A stretch of 64,000 bases of DNA from UBA4782 sp034429195. Its GTDB lineage: Bacteria; Chloroflexota; Anaerolineae; Anaerolineales; Anaerolineaceae. Under the pieces are notes generated by a model. It made no database searches, was not told where the DNA came from, and was given only the letters and a program-made list of their open reading frames with translations. Every line of letters begins with the position of its first letter. The stretch's first letter is position 1. A program made the translations under genes and the position numbers. Below, one piece after another: positions 9,587 to 18,873 of this stretch. The stretch lies in the NCBI GenBank assembly GCA_034429195.1, contig DAOUGQ010000007.1:124001-188000 (forward strand), written 5' to 3'.

Positions 9587-10459
9587 ATGCCAACAAAAAT
9601 TGAAATCAATCCAGATGTATGTATCCAATGTGGATCTTGTGTCACTATTTGCCCTTCTGATGTTTTTAGGAGTGATTCAGGGTTGCCACCTCAGGTGGCA
9701 CATCAACAGCGTTGTATTGCCTGTGGACATTGTGTAGCAGTCTGTCCGGTAGATGCGATTGAGCATAGCCGTTTTCCAGATAGTTCTCTCTTCCCTATCA
9801 ATGAAATGCCACAACCAGATTCGCAAAACATCTTGCGGCTGATGCAAACTCGCAGATCGGTTCGGGAATTCACCAAAGAGCCTGTTCGCAAAGAACATAT
9901 CCAGCTTATTCTTAAGGCTGCTCGTTCTGCTCCAAATGCCAGTAATATTCCTACCACTCGCTATTCCATCGTGCAAGATCCAGAGAAACTCGGGCAGATC
10001 AGCGAATTAACATTGTTCTACTTTGCCAATCAACTTGCTCTTCTTAAGAACAAATTCTTGACTGTAGTAATGAAAACCATCAAGCCAGATCTGGTAAAGG
10101 TTGGTATGGCATACAAACCAGTTTTCGATGAGAAATTAGAAGAATTCAAAAATGGCGGTGATCCCATCCTTCACCATGCTCCTGCTTTACTTCTATTCCA
10201 TGGGGTAGAGAATGGATCATTTGCCAACGAAAATGCACAACTAGCAGCTCAAAATGCAGCCTTGATGTGCCATACACTTGGATTGGGATGTTTTTACACT
10301 GGTTTTGTGGTGATTGCTGGTCGTAGCGATCCTTCCATCGGGCAGCTTGTTGAAATACCTAAGCGAGATAAGCTTTTTGCCGGACTGGCAATTGGTTTAC
10401 CTGCCATCCCTTACCAAAAGGGTATCCGCCGTGATGACCCACCGGCTCGGTGGGTGTAA
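9587..10459 (+). CDS. Ferredoxin-nitroreductase fusion
   Basis: 290 residues. The N-terminal 60 residues are a two-cluster bacterial ferredoxin: CIQCGSCVTICP and CIACGHCVAVCP, each a CxxCxxCxxxCP 4Fe-4S motif. After a linker comes an FMN-dependent nitroreductase domain from LMQTRRSVREFTKEPV, with the conserved RRS phosphate-binding start, SAPNASNIPTT and a C-terminal GLAIGLP. The fusion suggests electrons pass from the FeS clusters to FMN, a common arrangement in anaerobes. The substrate is unknown. A GC-rich hairpin at 10438-10454 overlaps the last codons. The gene converges on the subtilase at 10466 with a six-base gap. Confidence 0.93.
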   Translation: MPTKIEINPDVCIQCGSCVTICPSDVFRSDSGLPPQVAHQQRCIACGHCVAVCPVDAIEHSRFPDSSLFPINEMPQPDSQNILRLMQTRRSVREFTKEPVRKEHIQLILKAARSAPNASNIPTTRYSIVQDPEKLGQISELTLFYFANQLALLKNKFLTVVMKTIKPDLVKVGMAYKPVFDEKLEEFKNGGDPILHHAPALLLFHGVENGSFANENAQLAAQNAALMCHTLGLGCFYTGFVVIAGRSDPSIGQLVEIPKRDKLFAGLAIGLPAIPYQKGIRRDDPPARWV

Positions 10460-10465
10460 TTTAAA

Positions 10466-12208
10466 TTACTGTTTTTCTCCACACGTTGCGCAAAATGCTG
10501 CCCCTGGTCTGACAGGAGTTCCGCATTTCTTGCAGTATTTCACCGGTTGCTCAGCAGATGGTAGAGCGACTGCCGGCAAAGCACGCTTACATATCGGACA
10601 GAATTTCATTCCTACAACAACAGGTGCATGGCAATATGGACAGGTGGCTTGCTTCTTCATGCCAACCCCTGATGGCTTTGTACGCTTGTTTCCGCTTCGC
10701 ATGACGATGAGAACGATCATCATCAACCCGATGAATGCCAGCAGGCATAATCCGCTGATGCATGTGATGAGTATGATCGTTTTTAGTGGTGAGTTTTCGC
10801 TGACTTTATGCTCGGGCTTCTCTGGAGTAACCTGGATGGGTGTTGCACTGACACGAAATTCACGCGATGGCTCAACAGGGATTTCTTCTGTTTCAGAGGT
10901 TTCGATAACTGGAGTCTCATCTCGATACAAAGGAGGATCACCCAGCCATAACCTGCCAGCTCCGTACAAGATATCTGCCCCTGGATCCCCCAGGTCGATT
11001 GATTGAGCCATCAGGTAATCCCGAACATCCTGTGGGCTGAATGCTGGATAAGCCTGCATCACCAGCGCGCTGGCTGCTGATACATGAGGAGCAGAAGCTG
11101 ATGTTCCGTAGAACTCACCTTCAAAAGCTGCACTGCTGATTCCAGTTGGAGCACTGATTTCGGGTTTTAGCCTGCCATCCAGACTGGGACCCCAGGAACT
11201 GTACGATTCGAGTTCGTCAGTCTGCCAATAGGTTGCACCAACCGTAAGCGAATAAGGAGAATCTCCCGGGCTAAGCAGGCTATACTCTCTGACAATATAT
11301 TCTTCATCCAATTCCGCAGAGAAGAACTGCAGATTCAGATTCACATTGCGGGTGATATTGGTGCCAATAATTGCCAGAAAATACGGGCCCTCATCTCCAA
11401 ACTCATAACTAATGAATTCGGTTGGCTCAATAGAGCCATTTTGAATATCGCTGGATCCTACGATTAGATTCCCATCCGCATCCACCACTACCAGATCAAT
11501 ATCCTGTGTCCGGCTTTCCCAATCATCCCAAGATAGCCCAATCCGGGTGACTCCAAATGGATAGAAGGATAGGAATTCGCTTCCATCAAAGAACTCGTGC
11601 ACTGTGTTACCGTCGGTATCAGTGAATTGTCCTGAATAATGCTGTTCTGCATTATTACCAGCTGAATTTATCCATAAAATTCCGTGATCTGCTGCGTCTT
11701 CTACAATATCACAAAACCAACCGGTGCCATCCATCGGAGTATTAATGAAACCCCGGCTATGCTGGATGATATCCACATCCTGGCTGATCAACCAATCTAC
11801 CGCTGAACCCATCTGTGTTCCGGTTATGTAACTCGCAAGAAAAAGCTCTGCATCTGGCGCAATATCGTGTACAACTTCCGTCACTGCTGTTCCGTGCTCA
11901 CCCGAACCCAGAGGTCCATCATCGCTGTTGAAAATTCTTATTGTAACGTTTTCAGGCAATTCGCTTCCCAGCAGCTCTTCATAACCTTCAAATCCTTGAT
12001 CCAGAATTCCAATCTTTATTCCCTTGCCCGTATATCCTGCTTCATGCCATGCCAGTGCATTGATCACTGGCAAACTTTCTTCACCAACATCACCCTCCAG
12101 GCCTGGCTTATTATTAATAGTATTTCCCAGACCTGCAATGAGCAGGATCGCAGAAAAGACGATCCAAAAGCGATATATATGTTGTAAATTCGTGGAATCA
12201 GCTTTCAT
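10466..12208 (-). CDS. Membrane-anchored subtilisin-like protease (S8) with C-terminal zinc ribbons
   Basis: 580 residues. A hydrophobic N-terminus (about 12-28) acts as anchor or signal. The S8 domain has Asp70 in ILDQGF, His105 in GEHGTAV, the oxyanion Asn in SAGNN (185/186) and Ser370 in YGTSASAPH, so the triad is complete. An Asp-rich beta insert sits between Asn and Ser (about 210-310). A second membrane segment (about 476-503) is followed by basic residues and two CxxC pairs: CPYCHAPVVVGMKFCPIC and CKKCGTPVRPGAAFCATC. Predicted topology is protease outside and zinc ribbon inside. It is a paralogue of the upstream S8 gene and lies at the 3' end of the 26-gene array. There is no recognisable prodomain, unlike its neighbour. 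Substrates are unknown; cleavage of neighbouring receptor ectodomains is a guess. Confidence 0.9.
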   Translation of the reverse strand: MKADSTNLQHIYRFWIVFSAILLIAGLGNTINNKPGLEGDVGEESLPVINALAWHEAGYTGKGIKIGILDQGFEGYEELLGSELPENVTIRIFNSDDGPLGSGEHGTAVTEVVHDIAPDAELFLASYITGTQMGSAVDWLISQDVDIIQHSRGFINTPMDGTGWFCDIVEDAADHGILWINSAGNNAEQHYSGQFTDTDGNTVHEFFDGSEFLSFYPFGVTRIGLSWDDWESRTQDIDLVVVDADGNLIVGSSDIQNGSIEPTEFISYEFGDEGPYFLAIIGTNITRNVNLNLQFFSAELDEEYIVREYSLLSPGDSPYSLTVGATYWQTDELESYSSWGPSLDGRLKPEISAPTGISSAAFEGEFYGTSASAPHVSAASALVMQAYPAFSPQDVRDYLMAQSIDLGDPGADILYGAGRLWLGDPPLYRDETPVIETSETEEIPVEPSREFRVSATPIQVTPEKPEHKVSENSPLKTIILITCISGLCLLAFIGLMMIVLIVMRSGNKRTKPSGVGMKKQATCPYCHAPVVVGMKFCPICKRALPAVALPSAEQPVKYCKKCGTPVRPGAAFCATCGEKQ

Positions 12209-12245
12209 GTCCTACCCTGTTAGGAATAAAACGCATAGGAATTAT

Positions 12246-12287
12246 TCATACAGTCCGGTGGATCACTTTGCCAACCGGACTGTATGA
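12246..12287 (-). terminator. Long perfect hairpin between the two subtilase genes
   Basis: A 14-bp inverted repeat (arms 12246-12259 and 12274-12287) with a 14-nt loop lies in the 98-nt gap. It is not followed by a clear T-run on the minus strand, so it may be a weak terminator, an mRNA-stability stem or a processing site that uncouples the two proteases. Confidence 0.5.
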
Positions 12288-12306
12288 TTAGGTTAAATTT
12301 ATGAGT

Positions 12307-14790
12307 TTATTGTTTTTGCCCACATTTAGGACAGAATGCTGCTCCTTGTCTGATGGGTTGCCCACAATAACGGCAAGTTGTCATCGGCTGTGGAGGCTGT
12401 TGTGGCTGTGGAGGTGCTCCAAACGGCAATCCACATCGAGCGCAAGAAAGTGCCTGAGGAGCATGCGGAGCTCCGCAACGAGGACAAACCATCATTCCAG
12501 GTGGTACCTGAGGTGGGGTTCCCGGTCGTGCCGGTGGATAACCCGCAGGGGATCGTGGTGGAGTTGGGGTTCCTGGTCGAGGTTGTTGATATCCACCGGC
12601 CTGTGGCGGGCGTGCTTGTGGGTAACGAGGGGGAACTGGTCTGGCGGGTTTCCGTTTTTTACGAGACAGCAACACGATCAGCAAGACCACACCTAAAATG
12701 AACAGCAGAGAAACACAACATAGTGAAGCGATTATGACATATAGAAATGTATTATCTTCAGATTTCTTTTCCTTTTTAACAATAGGTTCTTCTGTTTCAG
12801 AAACTACGATCGGTGTTTCTGAAGGAGAGCCCGGTTCTTCGGTCGGCGGTGGTGTAATCACCACTTCGTCACCAGGTGGATCTCCCATCCAAAGCGTGCC
12901 CATGCCATAACCGGTATCAGGCCCGCTCGGACCAGCATCCTGTGCACGTTCAAGTAGAAAAGCTTTAACCTGATCGACAGTAAATTCTGGGAAAGCCTGC
13001 CGAATCAAAGTGGCAGCACCTGCAACCTGGGGTGATGAGTTGGATGTGCCAGCAAATTCTTCGCCAAAGGCAACACTATATGTTTCTGTTGGCCCACACA
13101 TATCAGGTTTAAGACGTCCATCTACCGTTGGACCCTGAGAACTATAATCGGTCAGCAGTTGAGATTTCCAGTTAGTGGCACAAATGGTAAAGGCAGCATC
13201 AGCATCAGCCGGGCTGAGGATGCTGTATGAAGGAACGATCAAACTGGGATCAAAATCTGCATAGTTTGCAAACACATCGATCGTTACAGGACGTGTTACA
13301 TTTTGACCTACAATGGCCAGATAGTATGGACCCGAATCAGGAAATTCATAAAACACACCTTCTACCGGGTCAGTTCCACTACCATCCTGGATATTTTGCG
13401 ATGCATAGATGGCATTGCCTTCGCTATCTAGTACATAAACATCTAGATCTTGGTTCTTTGCATCCCAATCATCCCATTCTACAATGATCTCAGTGTCATA
13501 AAAAGGAAGAAAACCCAAACCAATGGTGCCCTCATTATCAAATTCATGAACACCATCTCCATTTGAGTCATAATATTCACCACGCCAGTGACGGGAACCG
13601 CTGTTGCCAGATGAGTTCACCCAGAGAATGTTATTAGCAACCACCTGGCTGATAGCCTCAGCATCCATACCTGTGCCATCTCGGGGTCCATAAGCACCCC
13701 CACCAGAATGGTTAATAATTGAAACATTCTGACTTAATAACCAGTTAATTGCTTCAAAGAATTCAGTATCCGTTGCATACGCAGCAAAGACCAGTTCGGC
13801 ATCAGGCGCAATCGCATGGACTACTTCAGCCACCGCTGTCCCGTGATTGATACCCGTTTGGTCGATTTCAGTTCCAGCAATAAAAGAGCGAGCAGTGATG
13901 CTCGCCTCATTAGGAAGTTCCTGCCCCAACTCATCCCTGTACCCATCAAAACCAAAATCGAGGATACCAACCCGCATTCCCTGCCCGGTAAAACCGGCTT
14001 CATGCCATGCAGTGGCATTAATTACAGGTAATGATTCAAGCGCCAGTTGGTAAACTGGCGCTTCGGGGTTGGTATTCATTCCATCATTCGGACCTGATTT
14101 GATTGGCAACCTTACCTGAGTGACATGTTCCAATTCCGTCAGTTCACGAAAGATAGCACCCGGGTCATCTGATTCCAGTTGCTTTTTGATCATATCCACT
14201 GGAATCCCGATATCCATTGTGCTTTTATAAACCGTCTTAATAGAGATGCCCTTTTCTTTCAATTGGTCCTGAGCAGCAGTGGTATCTTCGGTATCGAATT
14301 CCAGCGTTACGAGCAATTCCCCTTGTTTATTGATCATGTCACGCTTTTCCGCCAACTCAATAGCACCATCTACACCGCCTTCTTCATAGGCAATGAGAAA
14401 ATCCTTATATGCTGAATCAAGGTCAGGGTCTTTTAAAAGATCAGCGTACTTTGGGTATTTTTCAGCTAATTCAGATAGAGAAGGAGGTGGTGTAAAGTTT
14501 TTAAGTGCTGGGTATGTTGTTGGTTTAGTCTGGTTCTGTTGTCTAAAGAAATAGATACCAACCACAACCGCCACAATCAAAAACACGGCAGTTACGATTG
14601 CAATGATGGTAATGCCTTTCCGGGTGGCTAGCTTATCAAGAAAAGAAAGTTTCTCCGGTGGATTCTGAGAAACTTCTTCCTCCTGTTCCGGTTCCTCGAC
14701 AAGTGGTTCTTCTGAGGACTGCACAAACTCAGATTCAGGTACGGGAACTGTTGCAGGTGGTGGCTCAATCGGGTTTTGATCATCAGACAT
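12307..14790 (-). CDS. Double-anchored subtilisin-like protease (S8) with prodomain-like region and C-terminal zinc ribbons
   Basis: 827 residues. An acidic, Pro/Glu-rich cytoplasmic N-terminus (1-50) precedes a membrane helix (about 58-80). Residues 155-230 resemble the small alpha/beta prodomains of subtilases (inference). The S8 domain shows Asp278 (GILDFGF), His316 (GINHGTAV), Asn396 (SSGNSGS) and Ser583 (AGTSNSSPQ). A second helix (about 681-709) ends in RKKRKPARP, marking the cytoplasmic side. A Pro/Gly-rich linker and two zinc-ribbon pairs follow (CPRCGAPHAPQALSCARCG and CRYCGQPIRQGAAFCPKCG). So the protease is outside and both ends are inside. GGAGG precedes ATG 14790, with a candidate -10 at 14810-14818. 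Together with the next gene it looks like an output or processing arm of the kinase locus. Confidence 0.9.
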   Translation of the reverse strand: MSDDQNPIEPPPATVPVPESEFVQSSEEPLVEEPEQEEEVSQNPPEKLSFLDKLATRKGITIIAIVTAVFLIVAVVVGIYFFRQQNQTKPTTYPALKNFTPPPSLSELAEKYPKYADLLKDPDLDSAYKDFLIAYEEGGVDGAIELAEKRDMINKQGELLVTLEFDTEDTTAAQDQLKEKGISIKTVYKSTMDIGIPVDMIKKQLESDDPGAIFRELTELEHVTQVRLPIKSGPNDGMNTNPEAPVYQLALESLPVINATAWHEAGFTGQGMRVGILDFGFDGYRDELGQELPNEASITARSFIAGTEIDQTGINHGTAVAEVVHAIAPDAELVFAAYATDTEFFEAINWLLSQNVSIINHSGGGAYGPRDGTGMDAEAISQVVANNILWVNSSGNSGSRHWRGEYYDSNGDGVHEFDNEGTIGLGFLPFYDTEIIVEWDDWDAKNQDLDVYVLDSEGNAIYASQNIQDGSGTDPVEGVFYEFPDSGPYYLAIVGQNVTRPVTIDVFANYADFDPSLIVPSYSILSPADADAAFTICATNWKSQLLTDYSSQGPTVDGRLKPDMCGPTETYSVAFGEEFAGTSNSSPQVAGAATLIRQAFPEFTVDQVKAFLLERAQDAGPSGPDTGYGMGTLWMGDPPGDEVVITPPPTEEPGSPSETPIVVSETEEPIVKKEKKSEDNTFLYVIIASLCCVSLLFILGVVLLIVLLSRKKRKPARPVPPRYPQARPPQAGGYQQPRPGTPTPPRSPAGYPPARPGTPPQVPPGMMVCPRCGAPHAPQALSCARCGLPFGAPPQPQQPPQPMTTCRYCGQPIRQGAAFCPKCGQKQ

Positions 14791-14809
14791 GGTTCCTCCA
14801 AAATATACT

Positions 14810-14818
14810 ATTATGCCA
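14810..14818 (-). promoter_or_regulatory. Candidate extended -10 for the protease pair
   Basis: Minus strand reads TGGCATAAT (TGn plus CATAAT, five of six). Predicted start near 14803, giving a short leader carrying GGAGG before ATG 14790. The -35 is poor. The rest of the 117-nt gap (14791-14907) is AT-rich without other features. Confidence 0.35.
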
Positions 14819-14907
14819 GGATAATATGAAATTACTTTACCACTTTCTTATTTTGCTTACAATAAATATTTCTATTTCGGCAATTATTATTTACGAAAAC
14901 TTTAACA

Positions 14908-16503
14908 CTATGGAATAGTGATCAGATGTTGCAAAATATAGTCTCCTGCCTGGTAATCATCGAAACCATCATTGAGAGGTTCTGCCATAGAAAAGCTATA
15001 AGTAATTTCATGTTTTCCGGATTTCAAACCTTCAACATAAGAGCGGTACGTATAACAATATCCTTGCGAGTTTTTATATCCTAAAAAGGCGGTCACCTCA
15101 TTGATATCCATTGAAATGCCATCAACGTTTAATGTGTATGTCATTAATGACCAGTTTTCCTCCAGGATTTCCTGAGTTGAAGCGCACCAACCCATATTGA
15201 TAACAATGGGCATGTTTGCTGGAACTGTACAGGTGTATGAATAGTTCTTGGGAACAAGCACCGGATCACTGGCATGAGAACAAACATCACCCAGGTTGGC
15301 AAAACCTTGCTGTGGATTGGGAGTGCCATCGTAAGCTGGCAAAACGAAGAAATCGGGTTGAGGAGTGGCAGTGACAGGAACTTTGGTCGGTGCCTTTGTT
15401 ATTTCAGGTTCTGGTGTATGAGTTGCTTCTTTAACTTCCTTTGTTGAAAAGATCGGTAGAATGGATGGTGCAAATATTGCCACTGCAATGGCAAGAACAA
15501 TTCCAAGAAATACCAGTATCGCAACAATGATTCCACCCCAAAGGAAACAGGACCGCCCTTTGGTTTTTTGTGGAGGTTGAGGAGGAGGTTCATATGCCCG
15601 GTATGTAGGAGCTGTTGCCTGTGGTGGAACAGCATTGTACCTGGGAGGAGCGGGTATAGTTGTTTGAGGTGCTGCAAATTCAGGAAAGATCACAGTTGCC
15701 CCAATCTGCAATTTCAAAGCATCTCGCATCTCCGTCACATTCTGGTATCGCCCATCTGGAAAAATAGCCATGCTTCGGGAAAGAATTTCTTCCATTTCGG
15801 GAGTAATACTGTCGTTCAAGCTGTGTAAATTGGGGAGTGGAGCGCCATTAAACCTGCTTACACAATCAGGCGGCTCTTCTGCACAAAGAAGTGTATAGAG
15901 TGTTGCACCCAGCGCATAAATATCCGTTCGGGCATCAGTAACCCCATCACTCCAAGTTTCATATGCCAGATAAGCTTCTGGCAAGGCAGGTTGGCTTATT
16001 GTTGGTTTTTGTTTAGATACCACAGCCTGACTGAATCCATAATCCACCAGAAAAGCTTTTCCTTCTGCATCGATACGAATGTTTGCTGGTTTGATATCTC
16101 GATGAATCACAGGAGGTTCCTGTGAATGCAGGTAGATTAATGCGTCGCATATCTGCAATATCCAGGGAATGAGGTCGCGCTGATTTATAGGTCTGTTGTT
16201 TTTTTGCATTTCGGATTGCAGGTCGTTCCCTTCCACCAGCTCCATTACCAGGTAATTTCCCTGGTCTAAAATGGTAAAGGAATCAAAAACTTTAGGAAGA
16301 TTGGGATGACTTAAGCCTGTGAGTGCCTGTGCTTCTATTTGAAATTGCTGCTGGCTTTCAACACTGATACTGCTTATTTCTTTAATAGCACAAGCATGGT
16401 TCAGGTTGAGATCCCATCCTCGATAGACGATACCGGTATCACTCTGGGCGATCACCCGCACGATACGATAGTGGTTATTGATCATTTGACCTTGCGAGAG
16501 CAT
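14908..16503 (-). CDS. Transmembrane Ser/Thr protein kinase with degenerate glycine loop and unknown ectodomain
   Basis: 531 residues from ATG 16503 (AAAGG five bases upstream; a TTG at 16521 is in frame). The kinase domain (about 8-260) keeps the lysine (AIKEIS), HRDIKPANI and TDARTDIYALG. The glycine loop is AQSDTGIVY rather than GQGGFGAVY, and DFG is DYG. Activity is likely but possibly altered. A Pro-rich linker leads to a membrane helix (about 325-350). The extracellular part of about 170 residues has four or more Cys (DVCSHAS, YTCTVP, GWCAST, GYCYTY) and is not a domain I can name. It lies 31 nt downstream of the SBP-kinase gene, at the 3' end of a run of six kinase receptors. Confidence 0.88.
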   Translation of the reverse strand: MLSQGQMINNHYRIVRVIAQSDTGIVYRGWDLNLNHACAIKEISSISVESQQQFQIEAQALTGLSHPNLPKVFDSFTILDQGNYLVMELVEGNDLQSEMQKNNRPINQRDLIPWILQICDALIYLHSQEPPVIHRDIKPANIRIDAEGKAFLVDYGFSQAVVSKQKPTISQPALPEAYLAYETWSDGVTDARTDIYALGATLYTLLCAEEPPDCVSRFNGAPLPNLHSLNDSITPEMEEILSRSMAIFPDGRYQNVTEMRDALKLQIGATVIFPEFAAPQTTIPAPPRYNAVPPQATAPTYRAYEPPPQPPQKTKGRSCFLWGGIIVAILVFLGIVLAIAVAIFAPSILPIFSTKEVKEATHTPEPEITKAPTKVPVTATPQPDFFVLPAYDGTPNPQQGFANLGDVCSHASDPVLVPKNYSYTCTVPANMPIVINMGWCASTQEILEENWSLMTYTLNVDGISMDINEVTAFLGYKNSQGYCYTYRSYVEGLKSGKHEITYSFSMAEPLNDGFDDYQAGDYILQHLITIP

Positions 16504-16534
16504 AGAAACCTTTCTATTCAATTAGTTAAAAGGG

Positions 16535-18871
16535 TCATTTGTTTAGTTCCATGATACAACTATCTGCTTGTGCCTGTGCATCATTTGCAAAAGAAGAATA
16601 GTTGGTAACCTTATTCATTACATTGTTAAGAGAGTAATATAGCGCATCCCAAACACAATTCATTTCAGGTTTATTGGAAAGATATCTGGCATTTATGGCT
16701 GTTTCTCCCAAAATAACACGCACTGGATCCCCTGACATCATTAATGAATTGAGTAAACTGACATTTGCTGGCATGACGCTGAAATTTGTTTCTCCGGTAA
16801 GCATGCTTTCTGTTGTCGTCACATAATTGATGAAGTCAAGGGCGATGTCCTGCTCCTGTTTATCACCTCCTATAGGAAGCGAAAAAACCATTCCAGAAAT
16901 AGGTGAAGAAGATGGCAGGCCAGTATCCGCAATTTTGGGCAAAGATGCAATTCCCAAATTATCACCCAATGCGTCTTTATACATTTGATAAGCCCAGGTT
17001 CCATTGATTATCATGGCAGCTTCCTGTGAGAGGAAAAGATTTTCCGCAGTGGAGTAATCCATCCAGTTCTCTGCCTCGCCAGTTATAACAAACAACATCG
17101 TCAAGTTCATAGCCTGCTGTACTGCTTCAGTACCCAGGGTAATTGTCTGTCCATCAGAGGCGAAAAGATCGCCACCATAACCAAAGATCCACGGCAGCAT
17201 CCAATAAGTGATATTACTTGCATATACCACACCAGCCTGACCCGTTTTTTCAAAAAAGATCTTGTGACGATCCAATAATTCATCAGTATTTTGGGGTGGG
17301 TTATTCGGATCAAATCCAATTTCGGTGAAAAGGTCTTTGTTATAGTACAGGAGAAGCATACTGGTTGTGGAAAGTGGAACTCCCCAAACAGAGTCTTCTT
17401 TAGTAACCATTTCAATGGTATTTGGCAGGTATTCATTAGTGATATACAGACCATCCAGATTTCTCAACATATCATTCTCTTGCAATGAATACATCACCGA
17501 GCTATCTATCAGAAAGGCTGATGGACTTTCGCCTGCGGCTAGAGATGTAGTGAGCCAGCCAAATACATCATCTATAACAGGTATTGCTTCAAGTTGAATG
17601 GTTACACCTGGATGTTCCTGCTGATAGGTATCAACCAATGGTTCAAAATACTCCAGATTGGAAGTGCTTTCAAGCTCAGTCACCCAGATTTCTACTGTGA
17701 TCGTTTCACCAGGTGCCAATGTAGGTATGACTTCAACTGTCTCTGGAGTGACTTTTTCATGAGTGACCTCTTCAGAAACTTCGGTCTGAGTGTCTTCTTG
17801 TGTTGCCTTTCCTTTATATATGGCTGCAGGAGCGGCTTTATTTTGAATTATAACAATAGCAGCAATCGTAAACCCTGCAAGGATCACCAAACTGCCTATG
17901 ATCCCAGCAATGATGGGCAAGATATTCCTTTTGCGTTTCTGTAGAACAGGTGTATTGATCGAAGAAACCGGAGCAACTGCGATCATCCCCTGTACTGCAG
18001 CGGATGACGCAAGATCTCCCGCTACATGCACCGTATCCATTCTATTTTGTTCTTTTGGTTGGGGTCTGGTCACAGGGACAGCCAGCGCATTTTTAAATGC
18101 ATTGGCTGAAGAAAATCGTGCTTCTGGCATGATACTCAGCGCTTGAGTAACTGCTTGCGCTAATCCCGGGTTGATATCTGGTCTCAAAGTGCTGACTGGC
18201 TCCAATAGTGTTCCTGCCATACGAGTAATTGCTTCTACAGGTGGCTGACCTGTAATCAGGCAGTAAGCAGTGGCACCTAAAGCATAAATATCACTGCGGG
18301 CATCAGTAGGTGCCTGTCCATATTGTTCAAACGGTGAAAATCCCGGTGTAATAGCACGAGCTCCCTGAGTGGTACGCTGGTTTGGGTCCCAAATCTTTGC
18401 CACACCAAAATCAACCAGAACTGCCTTTCCTTCTTTATCGATCTTAATATTGGCGGGCTTGACATCACGATGAATAACAGGAGGGGTCTGTTGATGCAAA
18501 TAGGCAAGCGCATCACAAATCTGACTGATCCATTGGATCACTTTTGCTTCTGGTTGTGGACCCTGTTTATCGAGTATCTGCTGTAAGTCTTCTCCCTCAA
18601 CGTAATCCATCACCAGATATTGCCCCTGGCCTGGAATGCTAAAGTAGTCTGTCACACGGGACAAATTAGGATGGATAAGATTTGCCAGGATAACCGCCTC
18701 ACGGGTGAACTGTTTTTGTGCTTCTGGAGATGTCTCTAGATTTTCTTTTAAAGCACAAGGCCGGGAGAGGTTCAAATCCCAGGCACGATAGACAGCTCCA
18801 AAACCTCCTTGTCCGAGCAAATTCACTACACGATATCGTTGATGAATGATAGTGCCAGTACTCAATACCAT
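16535..18871 (-). CDS. Receptor Ser/Thr kinase with an extracellular MalE-like solute-binding domain
   Basis: 778 residues from ATG 18871 (GGAG five bases upstream; two bases after the upstream stop). Kinase about 12-266: GQGGFGAVY, Lys42 in CALKEN, Asp136 in HRDVKPANI, DFG at 154-156, and a TPGFSPFEQYG activation segment. A membrane helix spans about 317-343. The whole C-terminal half (about 391-778) is a family 1 extracellular solute-binding protein: TVEIWVTELES, LEYFEPLVDTYQQEHPGV, VWGVPLSTTSMLLLYYNKDL, a GTWAYQMYKD motif, LPIGGDK and DIALDFINYVTT match MalE/UgpB-type sugar binders. The receptor therefore seems to sense a carbohydrate or similar solute directly. No ABC permease is nearby. 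SBP domains fused to transmembrane kinases are uncommon. Confidence 0.93.
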   Translation of the reverse strand: MVLSTGTIIHQRYRVVNLLGQGGFGAVYRAWDLNLSRPCALKENLETSPEAQKQFTREAVILANLIHPNLSRVTDYFSIPGQGQYLVMDYVEGEDLQQILDKQGPQPEAKVIQWISQICDALAYLHQQTPPVIHRDVKPANIKIDKEGKAVLVDFGVAKIWDPNQRTTQGARAITPGFSPFEQYGQAPTDARSDIYALGATAYCLITGQPPVEAITRMAGTLLEPVSTLRPDINPGLAQAVTQALSIMPEARFSSANAFKNALAVPVTRPQPKEQNRMDTVHVAGDLASSAAVQGMIAVAPVSSINTPVLQKRKRNILPIIAGIIGSLVILAGFTIAAIVIIQNKAAPAAIYKGKATQEDTQTEVSEEVTHEKVTPETVEVIPTLAPGETITVEIWVTELESTSNLEYFEPLVDTYQQEHPGVTIQLEAIPVIDDVFGWLTTSLAAGESPSAFLIDSSVMYSLQENDMLRNLDGLYITNEYLPNTIEMVTKEDSVWGVPLSTTSMLLLYYNKDLFTEIGFDPNNPPQNTDELLDRHKIFFEKTGQAGVVYASNITYWMLPWIFGYGGDLFASDGQTITLGTEAVQQAMNLTMLFVITGEAENWMDYSTAENLFLSQEAAMIINGTWAYQMYKDALGDNLGIASLPKIADTGLPSSSPISGMVFSLPIGGDKQEQDIALDFINYVTTTESMLTGETNFSVMPANVSLLNSLMMSGDPVRVILGETAINARYLSNKPEMNCVWDALYYSLNNVMNKVTNYSSFANDAQAQADSCIMELNK

Positions 18872-18873
18872 AA

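Noticed and set aside
10438..10454. GC-rich 7-bp hairpin as terminator of the nitroreductase
   Set aside because: It lies within the last codons and is not followed by a T-run; listed only as a note in the gene entry.
10314..11006. 230-codon plus-strand frame overlapping the nitroreductase end and the subtilase
   Set aside because: Starts inside the nitroreductase gene, has no recognisable domain, and both overlapped genes have clear catalytic motifs.
12301..12696. 131-codon plus-strand frame opposite the subtilase zinc ribbons
   Set aside because: Arg/Trp/Ser-rich shadow of the Pro/Gly linker and Cys pairs on the real strand.
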